Origin: Spirochaetota bacterium | GTDB taxonomy: Bacteria > Spirochaetota > Spirochaetia > Treponematales > UBA12059 | Direction: 5' to 3' | Assembly (NCBI GenBank): GCA_029547205.1 | Contig: JAKPPT010000068.1 | Location: 229,922-293,921, forward strand | DNA: 64,000 bases | Part shown: one piece after another, positions 17,556 to 26,064 of the stretch | Position numbering within the stretch: the stretch's first letter is position 1 | How the letters are laid out: the number at the start of each line of letters is the position of its first letter | Made by a program: the position numbers and the translations under genes | The notes under the pieces: model-generated | Databases searched by the model: none | Seen by the model: the letters and a program-made list of their open reading frames with translations, nothing else | Told to the model about the DNA's origin: nothing

Positions 17556-17757
17556 TGAGCGTCAACCTGAATATTTTACAAAAAAGGCTTATTTTAAGCT
17601 AGGTTGGCGCAATTACATAATTTATTACTTTATAAGGAGTTAACTATGACACCTGCTAAAAACATGCACAAAATCAGCAAAAATGTATCTTTTTCCCCAG
17701 ACCTTGACGCAATTTGCAATTTAAGTGTAAGTATTTCAAATAAATACACCAACAGCT
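17556..17757 (+). promoter_or_regulatory. CRISPR leader with inverted repeat
   Basis: This 202-bp AT-rich stretch between cas2 and the first repeat is the leader, since the decayed repeats are at the other end. It contains GCGTCAACCT (17559-17568) and AGGTTGGCGC (17601-17610), a 9-of-10 inverted repeat with a nested GGCTTA/TAAGCT hairpin. A TTGACG at 17704-17709 could be a -35 element of the array promoter, but no good -10 follows at the right distance. It also contains a small reading frame with a strong ribosome-binding site (17646-17762). Confidence 0.65.
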
Positions 17758-17762
17758 GTTAG
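17646..17762 (+). CDS. Possible 38-residue leader peptide ending inside the first CRISPR repeat
   Basis: An ATG at 17646 is preceded by AAGGAG with ideal six-base spacing. The frame runs 38 codons through the leader and stops at TAG (17760-17762), which is formed by the first five bases of repeat 1 (GTTAG). The peptide (start MTPAKNMHKISK, end NKYTNSC) has no signal or known motif. The strong translation signal argues for expression. The position argues for either a leader peptide that influences array transcription or a remnant of a longer gene interrupted by the array. Chance cannot be excluded. Confidence 0.35.
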   Translation: MTPAKNMHKISKNVSFSPDLDAICNLSVSISNKYTNSC

Positions 17763-19352
17763 AAATGATTGACCTGTAAAAAGGGATTACGACTATCAGG
17801 GTTTCGACCGTTGCCCCGGAAGGATGGTCAGGATTGTTAGAAATGATTGACCTGTAAAAAGGGATTACGACGTGCGGTCGGTCGGTGAAGTAGCGTACTG
17901 GATCAAGGTTAGAAATGATTGACCTGTAAAAAGGGATTACGACCATTTTTCTTTTCTCCTCTCGGTGAGTGATATCGCCGTTAGAAATGATTGACCTGTA
18001 AAAAGGGATTACGACAATTCGGCGACTGCACCAAGTGCGGAATATTTCGCGTTAGAAATGATTGACCTGTAAAAAGGGATTACGACTTGTTCAATATTGC
18101 CATTGTATGCTCTTAGATTGTCATATGGCGTTAGAAATGATTGACCTGTAAAAAGGGATTACGACAAGCATCTTATTAATAATTCGCCACATTATATGAT
18201 TAGGTTAGAAATGATTGACCTGTAAAAAGGGATTACGACTACGCAAAGCCGATGCACATGTGATCATTATATGGATGTTAGAAATGATTGACCTGTAAAA
18301 AGGGATTACGACTGTATTATGGCTAGACCATATTCTGACAATACTTTTCTTGCGTTAGAAATGATTGACCTGTAAAAAGGGATTACGACGCCTTCTTATA
18401 GCTATAAGATGCTATTACTGTGGACGTTAGAAATGATTGACCTGTAAAAAGGGATTACGACTTTCATTATTATTTTTAATATTTCTTGGTTTTAATTGGT
18501 TTGTTAGAAATGATTGACCTGTAAAAAGGGATTACGACTTTTTTTGTAGTGCACCAATGCCACAGATGAAAAGTTAGAAATGATTGACCTGTAAAAAGGG
18601 ATTACGACGAGACTTGTTTCTTTAAAACTCTAACATGCGCCCAAGCGGTTAGAAATGATTGACCTGTAAAAAGGGATTACGACTTTTCTGCAGACTCGTA
18701 GCTACTGAAAGCTACTATTTTGGTTAGAAATGATTGACCTGTAAAAAGGGATTACGACTCAATCAATCCCGACATGGTGTGCTTAAATCCATTTTTGTTA
18801 GAAATGATTGACCTGTAAAAAGGGATTACGACACGCCTAAAGCTTTACGATATGTATCAAAACTCAAGGTGTTAGAAATGATTGACCTGTAAAAAGGGAT
18901 TACGACAATACGGCCATCTCGTAGCCACTTTTCAATGGTCGTTAGAAATGATTGACCTGTAAAAAGGGATTACGACGCTTTACGAGGTATTTCCAGCATA
19001 CCTTATCTATTAGCGTTAGAAATGATTGACCTGTAAAAAGGGATTACGACTTGTCAAGCAGTTATTTGAGGCAATGTGATTTCCTGTGCCATCGTTAGAA
19101 ATGATTGACCTGTAAAAAGGGATTACGACGTTTTTTTTGCTTCCTCGAATGATATCCCGTAATATTCTGTTAGAAATGATTGACCTGTAAAAAGGGATTA
19201 CGACATATTCTGTGCATAACATATATGCTCTTAAATTGTATAGTTAGAAATGATTGACCTGTAAAAAGGGATTACGACGGCTTTTCAGTGTTTCTTACTA
19301 CCAATGTTGCCAAATCGTTAGAAATGATTGACCTGTAAAAAGGGATTACGAC
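17758..19352 (+). CRISPR. CRISPR array, 22 identical 36-bp repeats
   Basis: The 36-bp repeat starts GTTAGAAATGATTGACC and ends GGGATTACGAC. Repeats begin at 17758, 17836, 17908, 17980, 18051, 18130, 18204, 18277, 18354, 18426, 18503, 18573, 18648, 18723, 18797, 18871, 18941, 19015, 19094, 19169, 19243 and 19317, all identical by eye. Spacers are 34-44 bp. Decayed repeats at the right end and cas genes on the left place the leader on the left, so transcription is plus-strand. The predicted 5' handle is ATTACGAC. The spacers are pyrimidine-rich on the transcribed strand, as expected if crRNAs are antisense to messages. Confidence 0.98.
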
Positions 19353-19396
19353 AGGACTTGCCATGGTCGATTTTTATCCGACCGCTTGCTTTCTAT

Positions 19397-19507
19397 GTAG
19401 AAATGACTAAGCTGGGAAATGGATTATGATTGAATCAACTCAGATAGATTCAATACCGCTGCCACTAAAAAAATTTATTATTTTAACTAGCAAAAATTGA
19501 TTATGAC
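19397..19507 (+). CRISPR. Two decayed terminal CRISPR repeats
   Basis: At 19397-19430 a repeat-like sequence begins GTAGAAATGA and ends GGATTATGAT, with several substitutions and a small length change. At 19472-19507 a more decayed copy keeps CAAAAATTGATTATGAC at its end. Their starts are 80 and 75 bp after the previous repeat, matching the array period. These mark the leader-distal, oldest end of the array. Confidence 0.8.
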
Positions 19508-19853
19508 CAGGCTTTACAAGGCTAGTTTTTCACCAGCATGCCTGATTACAAGTAATAAATAATAAAAATAGAAAGACCTATTTTAGAATAAATCGTTATT
19601 AATCCAAAAATAACATTAAGAAAAGCCACGAATACTTTATTCCTATTTAAAAGGAGATACTGTTCTACAAGTCCATATATCTAATTGGAATACGCATATG
19701 TTACAGATTTATACTTATTCGGTATGGAAAATGCTAAACCATTACATTCTGGTAACTAGCCATAAGGAAACACGAGTACTTTACCTTATAGATACTTATC
19801 CTAAAAATATCACCCTGTGATTTTTTTATAATATCAATATTTGTGCAAAATAA
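19508..19853. other. AT-rich gap after the array, no gene seen
   Basis: I find no credible gene here. Two loosely similar blocks occur: CACGAATACTTTATTCC (about 19627) and CACGAGTACTTTACCTT (about 19779). An AAAGGAGAT at about 19651 has no open frame behind it. The stretch may be a decayed part of the CRISPR locus. Confidence 0.5.
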
Positions 19854-19886
19854 AAGGCTTCCCAAGCTGTATTGCGGGAAGCCTTT
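19854..19886 (-). terminator. Rho-independent terminator of the membrane protein gene
   Basis: AAGGCTTCCC (19854-19863) pairs perfectly with GGGAAGCCTT (19876-19885). T-runs flank both sides (TTTTTTA to the right, the complement of AAAATAAAA to the left), so it could work for both strands. It ends the minus-strand gene at 19907. Confidence 0.8.
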
Positions 19887-19906
19887 TTTATTGTAAGCCT
19901 TTTTCG

Positions 19907-20827
19907 TTAGCCTTTAAGCTCAGCAATCTTTTTATAGGCTTGGAGATCTGTGTATACCTCAGCTTTGAAGGGATTCACTTTGTTCTTGATAAGTCTATAG
20001 ACATGGTAACCAGTAACAACTACATTTACCACAAGCGAGAGGCCGCTTACTACCCAGAGCGCTGTAGTCGAATGGCTCGATTTTACCGCATATGCGCTCG
20101 TGTCCACAAATGAGGGATACGTCATTACAAACATCATCCAGAACGCCAGTGTATGCGCACGATGTTGGAGCCATGCTCCTCTTTTGATAAAGAATGCTGG
20201 AATGGTACATGAAAGAAGCAGTGCAAGTCCTGCATAAAAAGCATGATCCGGAACACAGTTATAAACATATGCAAAATTCCAGAGGTCATATGCAATAATC
20301 CATGGCCAGAGCATATCAGGCCAGATCATATCCTGCTGTTTATGTTTGCGATCAACAAAAATTCCCATCCAGCCTGAAATCGCAATGATGTTCAATATGC
20401 CAGCAATTCCGTTCATGATATTCCAGGGTCCGCCGACAAGCAGCATACCATCACGTACGCCATTGAATGTGCTAACTTGAAAATCACGAACAACTGCTTC
20501 CGTAATATTCAATGCAAGAATAAGTGCAGGAAGAAATAAGACCGCTTTTTTGGTTTCCATGCCCTTAATAAAGCGGATTGCCCACACAACGAGACAACCA
20601 GCAAGCACCGAGTACACTTTTGCCCAGTGGAACCAGGTACCAACAGAAGTATCAGGGACAGCTGTTTTAATCCATACTGTAAACGTGAGAATAATTGGTA
20701 AGACCAGGAACAATGCAAGGGCAGCCCATTTGTTTGCCCGAGCAAGTTCATTTAGCAACATGAGTGCAGCTAGCACTGCAAACCACATAAAAACCTGTCC
20801 TGCAGACAGTGTTTCAAATAAAAACAT
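19907..20827 (-). CDS. Polytopic membrane protein, DUF5692-like, function unknown
   Basis: A 306-residue protein with about eight to nine hydrophobic segments (for example MWFAVLAALMLLNELA and ALALFLVLPIILTFTVWI) and short polar loops. Conserved-looking loops include WFHWAKVYS, GGPWNIMNGIAGILN, WPWIIAYDLWNFAYVYN and VPDHAFYAGLALL. The overall pattern resembles the uncharacterised DUF5692 membrane family, which I recall only by general similarity. It sits alone, with its own terminator, and is divergent from the broken reductase gene. The GGAAAGGAGCGAG region upstream provides the ribosome-binding site. No transport substrate can be inferred. Confidence 0.65.
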   Translation of the reverse strand: MFLFETLSAGQVFMWFAVLAALMLLNELARANKWAALALFLVLPIILTFTVWIKTAVPDTSVGTWFHWAKVYSVLAGCLVVWAIRFIKGMETKKAVLFLPALILALNITEAVVRDFQVSTFNGVRDGMLLVGGPWNIMNGIAGILNIIAISGWMGIFVDRKHKQQDMIWPDMLWPWIIAYDLWNFAYVYNCVPDHAFYAGLALLLSCTIPAFFIKRGAWLQHRAHTLAFWMMFVMTYPSFVDTSAYAVKSSHSTTALWVVSGLSLVVNVVVTGYHVYRLIKNKVNPFKAEVYTDLQAYKKIAELKG

Positions 20828-20931
20828 AGCTCGCTCCTTTCCTTAATATTGTGGTTTTTTATAGCATACCATGAGTAATTACTTTTAACAAGTAAATAAT
20901 AAATGTTATATTTACCACTGTTTGTTGTTAG

Positions 20932-20953
20932 TATATAGTTACTTTACTATATA
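20932..20953. promoter_or_regulatory. Inverted repeat, possible operator of the reductase pseudogene
   Basis: TATATAGT (20932-20939) and ACTATATA (20946-20953) form a perfect 8-bp inverted repeat with a 6-bp spacer. It lies in the divergent region 18 bp upstream of the reductase start and overlaps a plausible -10 element. It could be an operator for a dimeric repressor; no regulator gene is adjacent. Confidence 0.35.
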
Positions 20954-20970
20954 TTCACAAGGAACATACG

Positions 20971-21567
20971 ATGGCAAAAACGGTTGTTGCACTCATCGGC
21001 AGTAAACGTAAAAAAAACACATACTCACTCGTTACTCAAATAGCTTCTGTACTCAAGCAACATGATATCGATACTGATCTTGTTTTTCTCTATGATAACG
21101 AGATAAAGGATTGTGTTGGCTGTCAGGCTTGTATTCTAGGTAAGCGCTGTGCCCTCACTGATGATGCCCCATCGATTCGCGAAAAGCTCAGTAAAGCCGA
21201 TGGAATCATTCTTGCGTCCCCTGTATACATGTGTTCCATTTCAGGCAGAATGAAAACATTTATTGACCGCACTGCCGATTAGTTTCACCGTCCAGAACTG
21301 ATTGGTAAGCCCATCCTCACTGTGGTAACTACTGCGGGTAGCTATGAACGCGATGCGCTTACATACCTTAACAATATTGCCATGCACAGGGGATGTGCCC
21401 TTGCTGGCTCTTTGAACCGCAAACAAACCACAATGCACAAACCCATCATGATGCGTGAAGTAAAACAATTCATTACGCTGATTAACCGCGGATCGTTTTT
21501 ATATAGACCATCATGCAAGCATCTCATACTATTTAAAATTCAAATGAGTAAGCACTATTACCAGTAA
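20971..21567 (+). pseudogene. Flavodoxin-fold NAD(P)H/FMN oxidoreductase, interrupted by one TAG
   Basis: The frame begins VALIGSKRKKNTYSLV, a flavodoxin-like phosphate loop, then CVGCQACILGKRC (a Cys-rich loop of the iron-sulfur flavoprotein/FMN-reductase group) and SPVYMCSISGRMKTFIDR. TAG at 21280-21282 then stops it after 103 residues. The same frame continues without further stops to 21567 with FHRPELIGKPILTVVTTAG, as expected for the second half of the family. The residue before FHRP is usually aromatic, so TGG to TAG is the likely change. This points to a recent nonsense mutation or a sequencing error, since the rest is undamaged. Stop readthrough is less likely. Confidence 0.8.
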
Positions 21568-21699
21568 ATTCTCTCCACACTATCTTGACCCTGCATGGCA
21601 ACTTTTCTATACTGCGAGTGTATAGTCTGTCCCCGTGCGATGCTCATTGTAATATTCATACCACGAGCACGTGGTGAGGGTACAGAACCATGAGGTGCG
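21568..21699. other. Region upstream of the riboswitch, no gene
   Basis: No reading frame is supported. It contains one copy of the dispersed motif TATAGTCTGTCCCC (21621-21634) and probably the promoter of the cobalamin operon, which I cannot locate with confidence. Confidence 0.4.
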
Positions 21700-21890
21700 T
21701 CCAACTGTATGGACTTGTTTACCGTAAGCAAATCGGATACAGGTATGAAATTTTCCGATTTGCCTTCGATGCGAGTCACGCAGCGGACCAAGAGGGGGAA
21801 TCCGGTTAAAAGCCGGAGCTAGCCCGTAACTGTATGCTATGGTACTGCATGCTCTCTGCTGTATACATAGCGAGCCAGGATACCCTGCCC
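21700..21890 (+). ncRNA. Cobalamin (B12) riboswitch
   Basis: The conserved core is visible: GGGGGAATCCGGTTAAAAG with CCGGAGCTAGCCCG (21795-21825), followed by a stem and the B12 box GAGCCAGGATACCCTGCC (21872-21889; usual core GCCAGGATACCTGCC). The 5' limit is approximate. It precedes btuF and a full cobalamin uptake and salvage operon, so repression by adenosylcobalamin or a related form is the expected logic. The box has one extra C compared with the common form. Confidence 0.88.
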
Positions 21891-22104
21891 CATGGGAATT
21901 CGCAGAAACGCTTCGTGGTCCAGGCGTGGTGCGATCGGCCATTCTTGAACTGAGTTTGTTCGATCAATCCTCAAAAAGACGAAACGTTTCTTCTCCCCAG
22001 CTTACTCATTGTTTCGAGCGTTGCTCCCACAGACAATGAGAAGCTAGTACGTGCCAGATGAGCTACAGAGCTTTAGCGATTGCTATTCCAGATGGGCTCG
22101 TCTG

Positions 22105-22157
22105 TCCCTCATTACTCTTTTTGAGGGAGGCACACATGCGGACACATCCGCAAGGAG
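22105..22157 (+). promoter_or_regulatory. Hairpins before btuF, likely riboswitch expression platform
   Basis: Two hairpins lie between the riboswitch and btuF: TCCCTCA (22105-22111) with TGAGGGA (22122-22128), and TGCGGA-CACA-TCCGCA (22137-22152) immediately before the AAGGAG ribosome-binding site. The second stem touches the ribosome-binding site, which fits control of translation start. There is no U-run, so termination is less likely. Confidence 0.5.
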
Positions 22158-22163
22158 AAAGAA

Positions 22164-23066
22164 ATGCTCACAAGAAAAAAAATTGCACTCATTGTGCTCC
22201 TTGTAGCAGGTATCGCAGGAATCTTTGTATGGGCACAATCGATATCGGTAAAAGATTCGATCGGTGCCACAATCACCTTACCCGGTAAAGCAGTACGCAT
22301 TGTATCGCTTTCTCCTGCGCTCACTGAAACTATTTACGCCGTTGGTTCATCGACTATCGGAAACACAACGTACTGTAATTATCCGGAAAGCGCAAAAAAT
22401 GTACAAAAAATTGGTGGATACAGTGCTAAAACAGTCAACATTGAAACTATTATTGCACTAAAGCCAGACCTCGTTATTGGCGAACTCAATGCTCATAAAT
22501 CACTCCTTGAGCCGCTCACAAAAGCAGGCCTCAAAGTCATGCTCATAAAGCTTGAAACATTTGATGATATTTACAATGGAATTACCCTTATCGGACAGGT
22601 AACAGGGAATGGCAAAACTGCTACCGATCTCATTGCGTCGCTAAAACGCAGAATTGCTCTTGTAGCCGAAAAAATACAAAAAATACCCGATGATAAGCGA
22701 CCAACCCTGTTCTGGGAAGTCTGGCATGAACCTTTGATGACTGCTGGCCCTAATACCTTTATCGGACAGATTATTACAGCTTCAGGCGCAAAAAACATTT
22801 TTGCCGATCTTACAGAAAACTGGCCTGTTGTCTCTTTTGAAGCTGTATTGACTAAAAACCCAATGTATATTGCATCGACCTTATCTCATGGCCCCGAAAT
22901 GGATAACACAAAACTCAAACAACGTACAGGATGGTCTTCGATGTCTGCAGTTGTACAGAACAGAGTGCTTCTCTTTAATGATGATATTTTTAGCCGTCCG
23001 GGACCACGGTTTGTTGATGCCATTGAGCTTCTGGCTAAGGTTCTCTATCCGGAACTCTTCAAATAA
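22164..23066 (+). CDS. btuF: Cobalamin ABC transporter substrate-binding protein
   Basis: A 300-residue periplasmic binding protein. The signal segment is KKIALIVLLVAGIAGIFVWA. The mature start IVSLSPALTETIYAVG and the pattern CNYPESAKNVQKIGGYS, KPDLVIGE, and the C-terminal RPGPRFVDAIELLAKVLYPELF are typical of BtuF/helical-backbone metal-receptor proteins. It captures corrinoids in the periplasm for BtuCD. The gene follows the B12 riboswitch and begins a seven-gene cobalamin operon. ATG 22164 is preceded by AAGGAG. Confidence 0.88.
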   Translation: MLTRKKIALIVLLVAGIAGIFVWAQSISVKDSIGATITLPGKAVRIVSLSPALTETIYAVGSSTIGNTTYCNYPESAKNVQKIGGYSAKTVNIETIIALKPDLVIGELNAHKSLLEPLTKAGLKVMLIKLETFDDIYNGITLIGQVTGNGKTATDLIASLKRRIALVAEKIQKIPDDKRPTLFWEVWHEPLMTAGPNTFIGQIITASGAKNIFADLTENWPVVSFEAVLTKNPMYIASTLSHGPEMDNTKLKQRTGWSSMSAVVQNRVLLFNDDIFSRPGPRFVDAIELLAKVLYPELFK

Positions 23067-23108
23067 CATGGAAAAAACAAATAATAATGTTTACCGTGAG
23101 CACGTACA

Positions 23109-24134
23109 ATGACAGCAAAAAAATATAACTCAGTTTTTTTCTATCCTGCTCTGCTTCTTTTAATGCTCATCATAGTGCTCTCACTTTCGCTAGGCGCGGT
23201 ACGTATCCCATTGTGGGATACGTTTCGTGCCATAGGTGAAATTATCAGTAAAAAAAGCACCGAAAGCGATCCTTATATTGTTATTTTAAATTTACGAATT
23301 TTGAGAACAATGCTTGCAGGTATCGTCGGCGCGAGTCTTGCCTCTGCAGGAGCTGTATTTCAGGGACTCTTTCGCAATCCCCTTGCAGATCCGTACATCA
23401 TTGGAACATCATCGGGATCAGCTTTTGGTGCTGTACTTGCTATTGTATTAGGATGGACTGTTTCTATTCCCGGTTTTTCTGCAATCAGCGCTATGGCATT
23501 TCTTGGGGGCATTATAGCAACGCTTGCAGTATATCTCATTACTGGCGTGTTTGGCTCCCGCGGAGACACGGTAACGCTGTTACTTGCAGGCACTGCACTA
23601 AGCTCACTCTTCTCATCGCTCATTGCCATTTTGGTCGCTATCAAAGACAAACAGCTCCACCAGGCATATTTCTGGCTGCTCGGCAGTTTTTCCGGGAGAG
23701 GTTTGGGAGAGCTTTTAGTTTTGCTCATTCCTGCACTACTTGGCTTTATAGCTGCACTCGCTTCATCGCGCATACTTGACCTGTTTTCAGCAGGAGATGA
23801 ATCAGTCATCATGCTTGGGCTTGATCCTGGCAAAGCACGTCTTGTGATTGGAGCTGCCATGGCGCTCACAATATCTGCATCAGTTTCAACAGCGGGCAGT
23901 ATTGGCTTTATCGGGCTTATAGCGCCACACATCGCAAGACGATTTGTAGGACCAGTTCACAAATGGCTTATTCCCGCATCAGCAGTCACCGGAGCGATTA
24001 TGCTTATTGCTGCTGATCTCACTGCTCGCACACTCGTACCGCCTGTAGAACTTCCTGTTGGCGCAGTAACGGCGCTCATCGGTGCTCCGTACTTCCTATA
24101 CAAAATTTCCAAACATGGTTTGAGGTCATTATGA
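23109..24134 (+). CDS. btuC: Cobalamin ABC transporter permease
   Basis: A 341-residue FecCD-family permease with about ten membrane helices. Family landmarks: LRTMLAGIVGASLASAGAVFQGLFRNPLADPYIIG (about 62-97), a Gly-rich GTSSGSAFGAVLAI, and SAGSIGFIGLIAPHIARRFVGP in the cytoplasmic loop that docks the ATPase. It pairs with the ATPase encoded by the next gene, whose start overlaps by 4 bases. The gap to btuF is 42 bp. Confidence 0.9.
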   Translation: MTAKKYNSVFFYPALLLLMLIIVLSLSLGAVRIPLWDTFRAIGEIISKKSTESDPYIVILNLRILRTMLAGIVGASLASAGAVFQGLFRNPLADPYIIGTSSGSAFGAVLAIVLGWTVSIPGFSAISAMAFLGGIIATLAVYLITGVFGSRGDTVTLLLAGTALSSLFSSLIAILVAIKDKQLHQAYFWLLGSFSGRGLGELLVLLIPALLGFIAALASSRILDLFSAGDESVIMLGLDPGKARLVIGAAMALTISASVSTAGSIGFIGLIAPHIARRFVGPVHKWLIPASAVTGAIMLIAADLTARTLVPPVELPVGAVTALIGAPYFLYKISKHGLRSL

Positions 24135-24964
24135 AACAATTACCATGCACCGATGCTGTGTCAATGCACATTTCAGAACTCTCAGGAGGCTACCCCGGCA
24201 TTCCTGTTTTTCATAATGCTTCCATTGAAGCTCGCTCTGGTGATATTGTTACTATTCTGGGGCCAAATGGTTCTGGCAAAACAACGCTCCTTAAAACTAT
24301 ACTTGGTCTCTTAAAAGCCTTCTCAGGTACCGTTACGTTATGCAATACTAACATGCAAAAAGCTACACCCGGTGAACGCGCTCGTATCGTAGCATGGGTG
24401 CCGCAGCTCTTTGAACCTACCTGGTCATACTCGGTGTATGACATTGTCTCACAGGGTCGCTTTATTCATGCGGGGCCATGGAAACAGTTTTCACGACAGG
24501 ATCAGGAAGCAATTCATGCTGCACTTGCTGCTATGGATCTTCTGGAACATGCAGAAACACCTATCAATGAACTCTCTGGAGGACAGGCACGCCGGGTACT
24601 CATTGCGCGTGCGCTTGCTCAGATGACACCGATAATTGCTCTCGATGAACCTGCAGCTCATCTTGACCCAGGAAGACAGATTGAGCTTATGGATATTCTC
24701 CAGAACCTCGCTCACGAGGGAAAAACGATACTCATCAGTCTGCACGATATCAACCTTGCCTACCGTATTGCTACAGAGGCGGTGCTCATTAAACCAGATG
24801 GCACCGTACTTTCTGGCAAACCGGAGAAGATTTTTGATCCGCACAATCTCGAAACCGTGTACGAAACAGAATTTTTCCACGGCTTTAATGAGTTTATTGG
24901 TAAATTTTCTTTACCACTATCCCGATCAAAAGATTTACCAAAAAATCCACAAAATATTGACTAA
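24131..24964 (+). CDS. btuD: Cobalamin ABC transporter ATP-binding protein
   Basis: A 277-residue ABC ATPase: Walker A GPNGSGKTT (44-52), signature LSGGQARRVLIARAL (about 145-159), Walker B IIALDEPAAHLDPG and a switch His in LISLHDINLAYR. Start overlaps the permease stop by 4 bases. FepC/BtuD-type ATPases power import of corrinoids or iron complexes; the operon context with cob genes and the B12 riboswitch favours corrinoids. The last 20 residues are polar and probably unstructured. Confidence 0.9.
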   Translation: MKQLPCTDAVSMHISELSGGYPGIPVFHNASIEARSGDIVTILGPNGSGKTTLLKTILGLLKAFSGTVTLCNTNMQKATPGERARIVAWVPQLFEPTWSYSVYDIVSQGRFIHAGPWKQFSRQDQEAIHAALAAMDLLEHAETPINELSGGQARRVLIARALAQMTPIIALDEPAAHLDPGRQIELMDILQNLAHEGKTILISLHDINLAYRIATEAVLIKPDGTVLSGKPEKIFDPHNLETVYETEFFHGFNEFIGKFSLPLSRSKDLPKNPQNID

Positions 24965-24978
24965 AGAGGAATACTACT

Positions 24979-26064
24979 ATGAATACAGAAGAACTTACTC
25001 AAGCTATTCAAGCACATCTTGATGATCTCACGAAACCAAAAGGAAGTCTTGGCAAACTGGAAACCTATGCAAAACGCCTCGCTCTCCTACAGGGAAAAGT
25101 ACCGCCGCGAATTGAAAAAAAAGCCGTATTTGTGCTTGCTGGCGATCATGGTATTGTCGATGAAGGTGTGTCCCTCTATCCTAAAGCTGTAACCGCACAA
25201 ATGATGTATAACTTCATGGCAGGTGGCGCTGGCATTAATGTGCTTGCACGTGCTTGCGGTTTTGATGTATTTGCTGTTGATGCAGGAGTCGACGCAGATC
25301 TCCCGAAGGAATGGATTGTTAGCGATGCACATAAACAGAACAATGGAACAGGCTCTCCGCACTTTTTTTCAATGAAAGCCTGTAAGGGATCTGCTAATTT
25401 TTATAAGCAACCGGCATTAACAGAAGCTGAATTTGCTCTCTGTATTGAAAATGGAAAAGCCCTCGCTCAGTTTGCTATCCGGCATCACTACGATATGGTT
25501 GCAATCGGAGACATGGGCATAGGAAATACATCGAGTGCTGCAGCACTTGCAATTGCATTTGGGCTTGCACCCGATGAAATCATCGACAGAGGGACAGGTA
25601 TTGATGACGCAATGCTCAAGCACAAGTATACTATTATCACCGAAGCGGTAACAAAACATTGTCCGCAAAACAAAACACACGATCCTGAATACATAGGCCG
25701 ATGCTTCGCCGGTCCAGAACTTGCAACAGCAGCAGGAATCATTCTAGGGCTCAAAGACAGCGGCATTGCCTGCATGCTCGACGGTTTCCCGATAACAGCG
25801 GCCGCGCTGCTTGCTTCCAAACTTGATCCTACTGTGCTTGAGTACTGCTTTGCTGGACATGAATCACATGTTAAAGGACACAAAACCATGCTTAAAGCAA
25901 TGGGACTGGAACCAGTTGTTACGCTGGAAATGCGCCTCGGAGAAGGGACAGGTGCTGTTATTGGCGGATTTATTGTGAGTCTCGGTGCCCGTATTGCATC
26001 AGAAATGGCAACATTTTCGAGCATGAATGTATCAAAGGCTGAAAAGGAAGAAATTGATTACTGA
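24979..26064 (+). CDS. cobT: Nicotinate-nucleotide--dimethylbenzimidazole phosphoribosyltransferase
   Basis: A 361-residue CobT. Landmarks are LTKPKGSLGKLE near the start, VFVLAGDHGIVDEGVSLYPKAVTAQM, AIGDMGIGNTSSAAAL and LRLGEGTGAVIG near the end, which carries the catalytic Glu. It activates the lower ligand as alpha-ribazole phosphate for assembly of the nucleotide loop of cobalamin. It follows btuD by 14 bp with AGAGGA as ribosome-binding site, and its end overlaps the next gene. Confidence 0.95.
   Translation: MNTEELTQAIQAHLDDLTKPKGSLGKLETYAKRLALLQGKVPPRIEKKAVFVLAGDHGIVDEGVSLYPKAVTAQMMYNFMAGGAGINVLARACGFDVFAVDAGVDADLPKEWIVSDAHKQNNGTGSPHFFSMKACKGSANFYKQPALTEAEFALCIENGKALAQFAIRHHYDMVAIGDMGIGNTSSAAALAIAFGLAPDEIIDRGTGIDDAMLKHKYTIITEAVTKHCPQNKTHDPEYIGRCFAGPELATAAGIILGLKDSGIACMLDGFPITAAALLASKLDPTVLEYCFAGHESHVKGHKTMLKAMGLEPVVTLEMRLGEGTGAVIGGFIVSLGARIASEMATFSSMNVSKAEKEEIDY

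Noticed and set aside
18684..18940. Similarity CTCGTAGC(C/T)ACT between spacers 13 and 16
   Set aside because: Only 12 of 13 bases, and the shared piece falls in different reading phases (a stop arises in the phase used by spacer 16), so common origin is not supported.
17674..19222. Minus-strand open frames through the array repeating VVIPFYRSIISN
   Set aside because: They are translations of the CRISPR repeat and change with every spacer; no start or ribosome-binding site supports them.
21280..21282. TAG read as an amino acid (recoding)
   Set aside because: TAG is used as a normal stop by other genes here (for example cmr2), and no recoding element is visible; a nonsense mutation is simpler.
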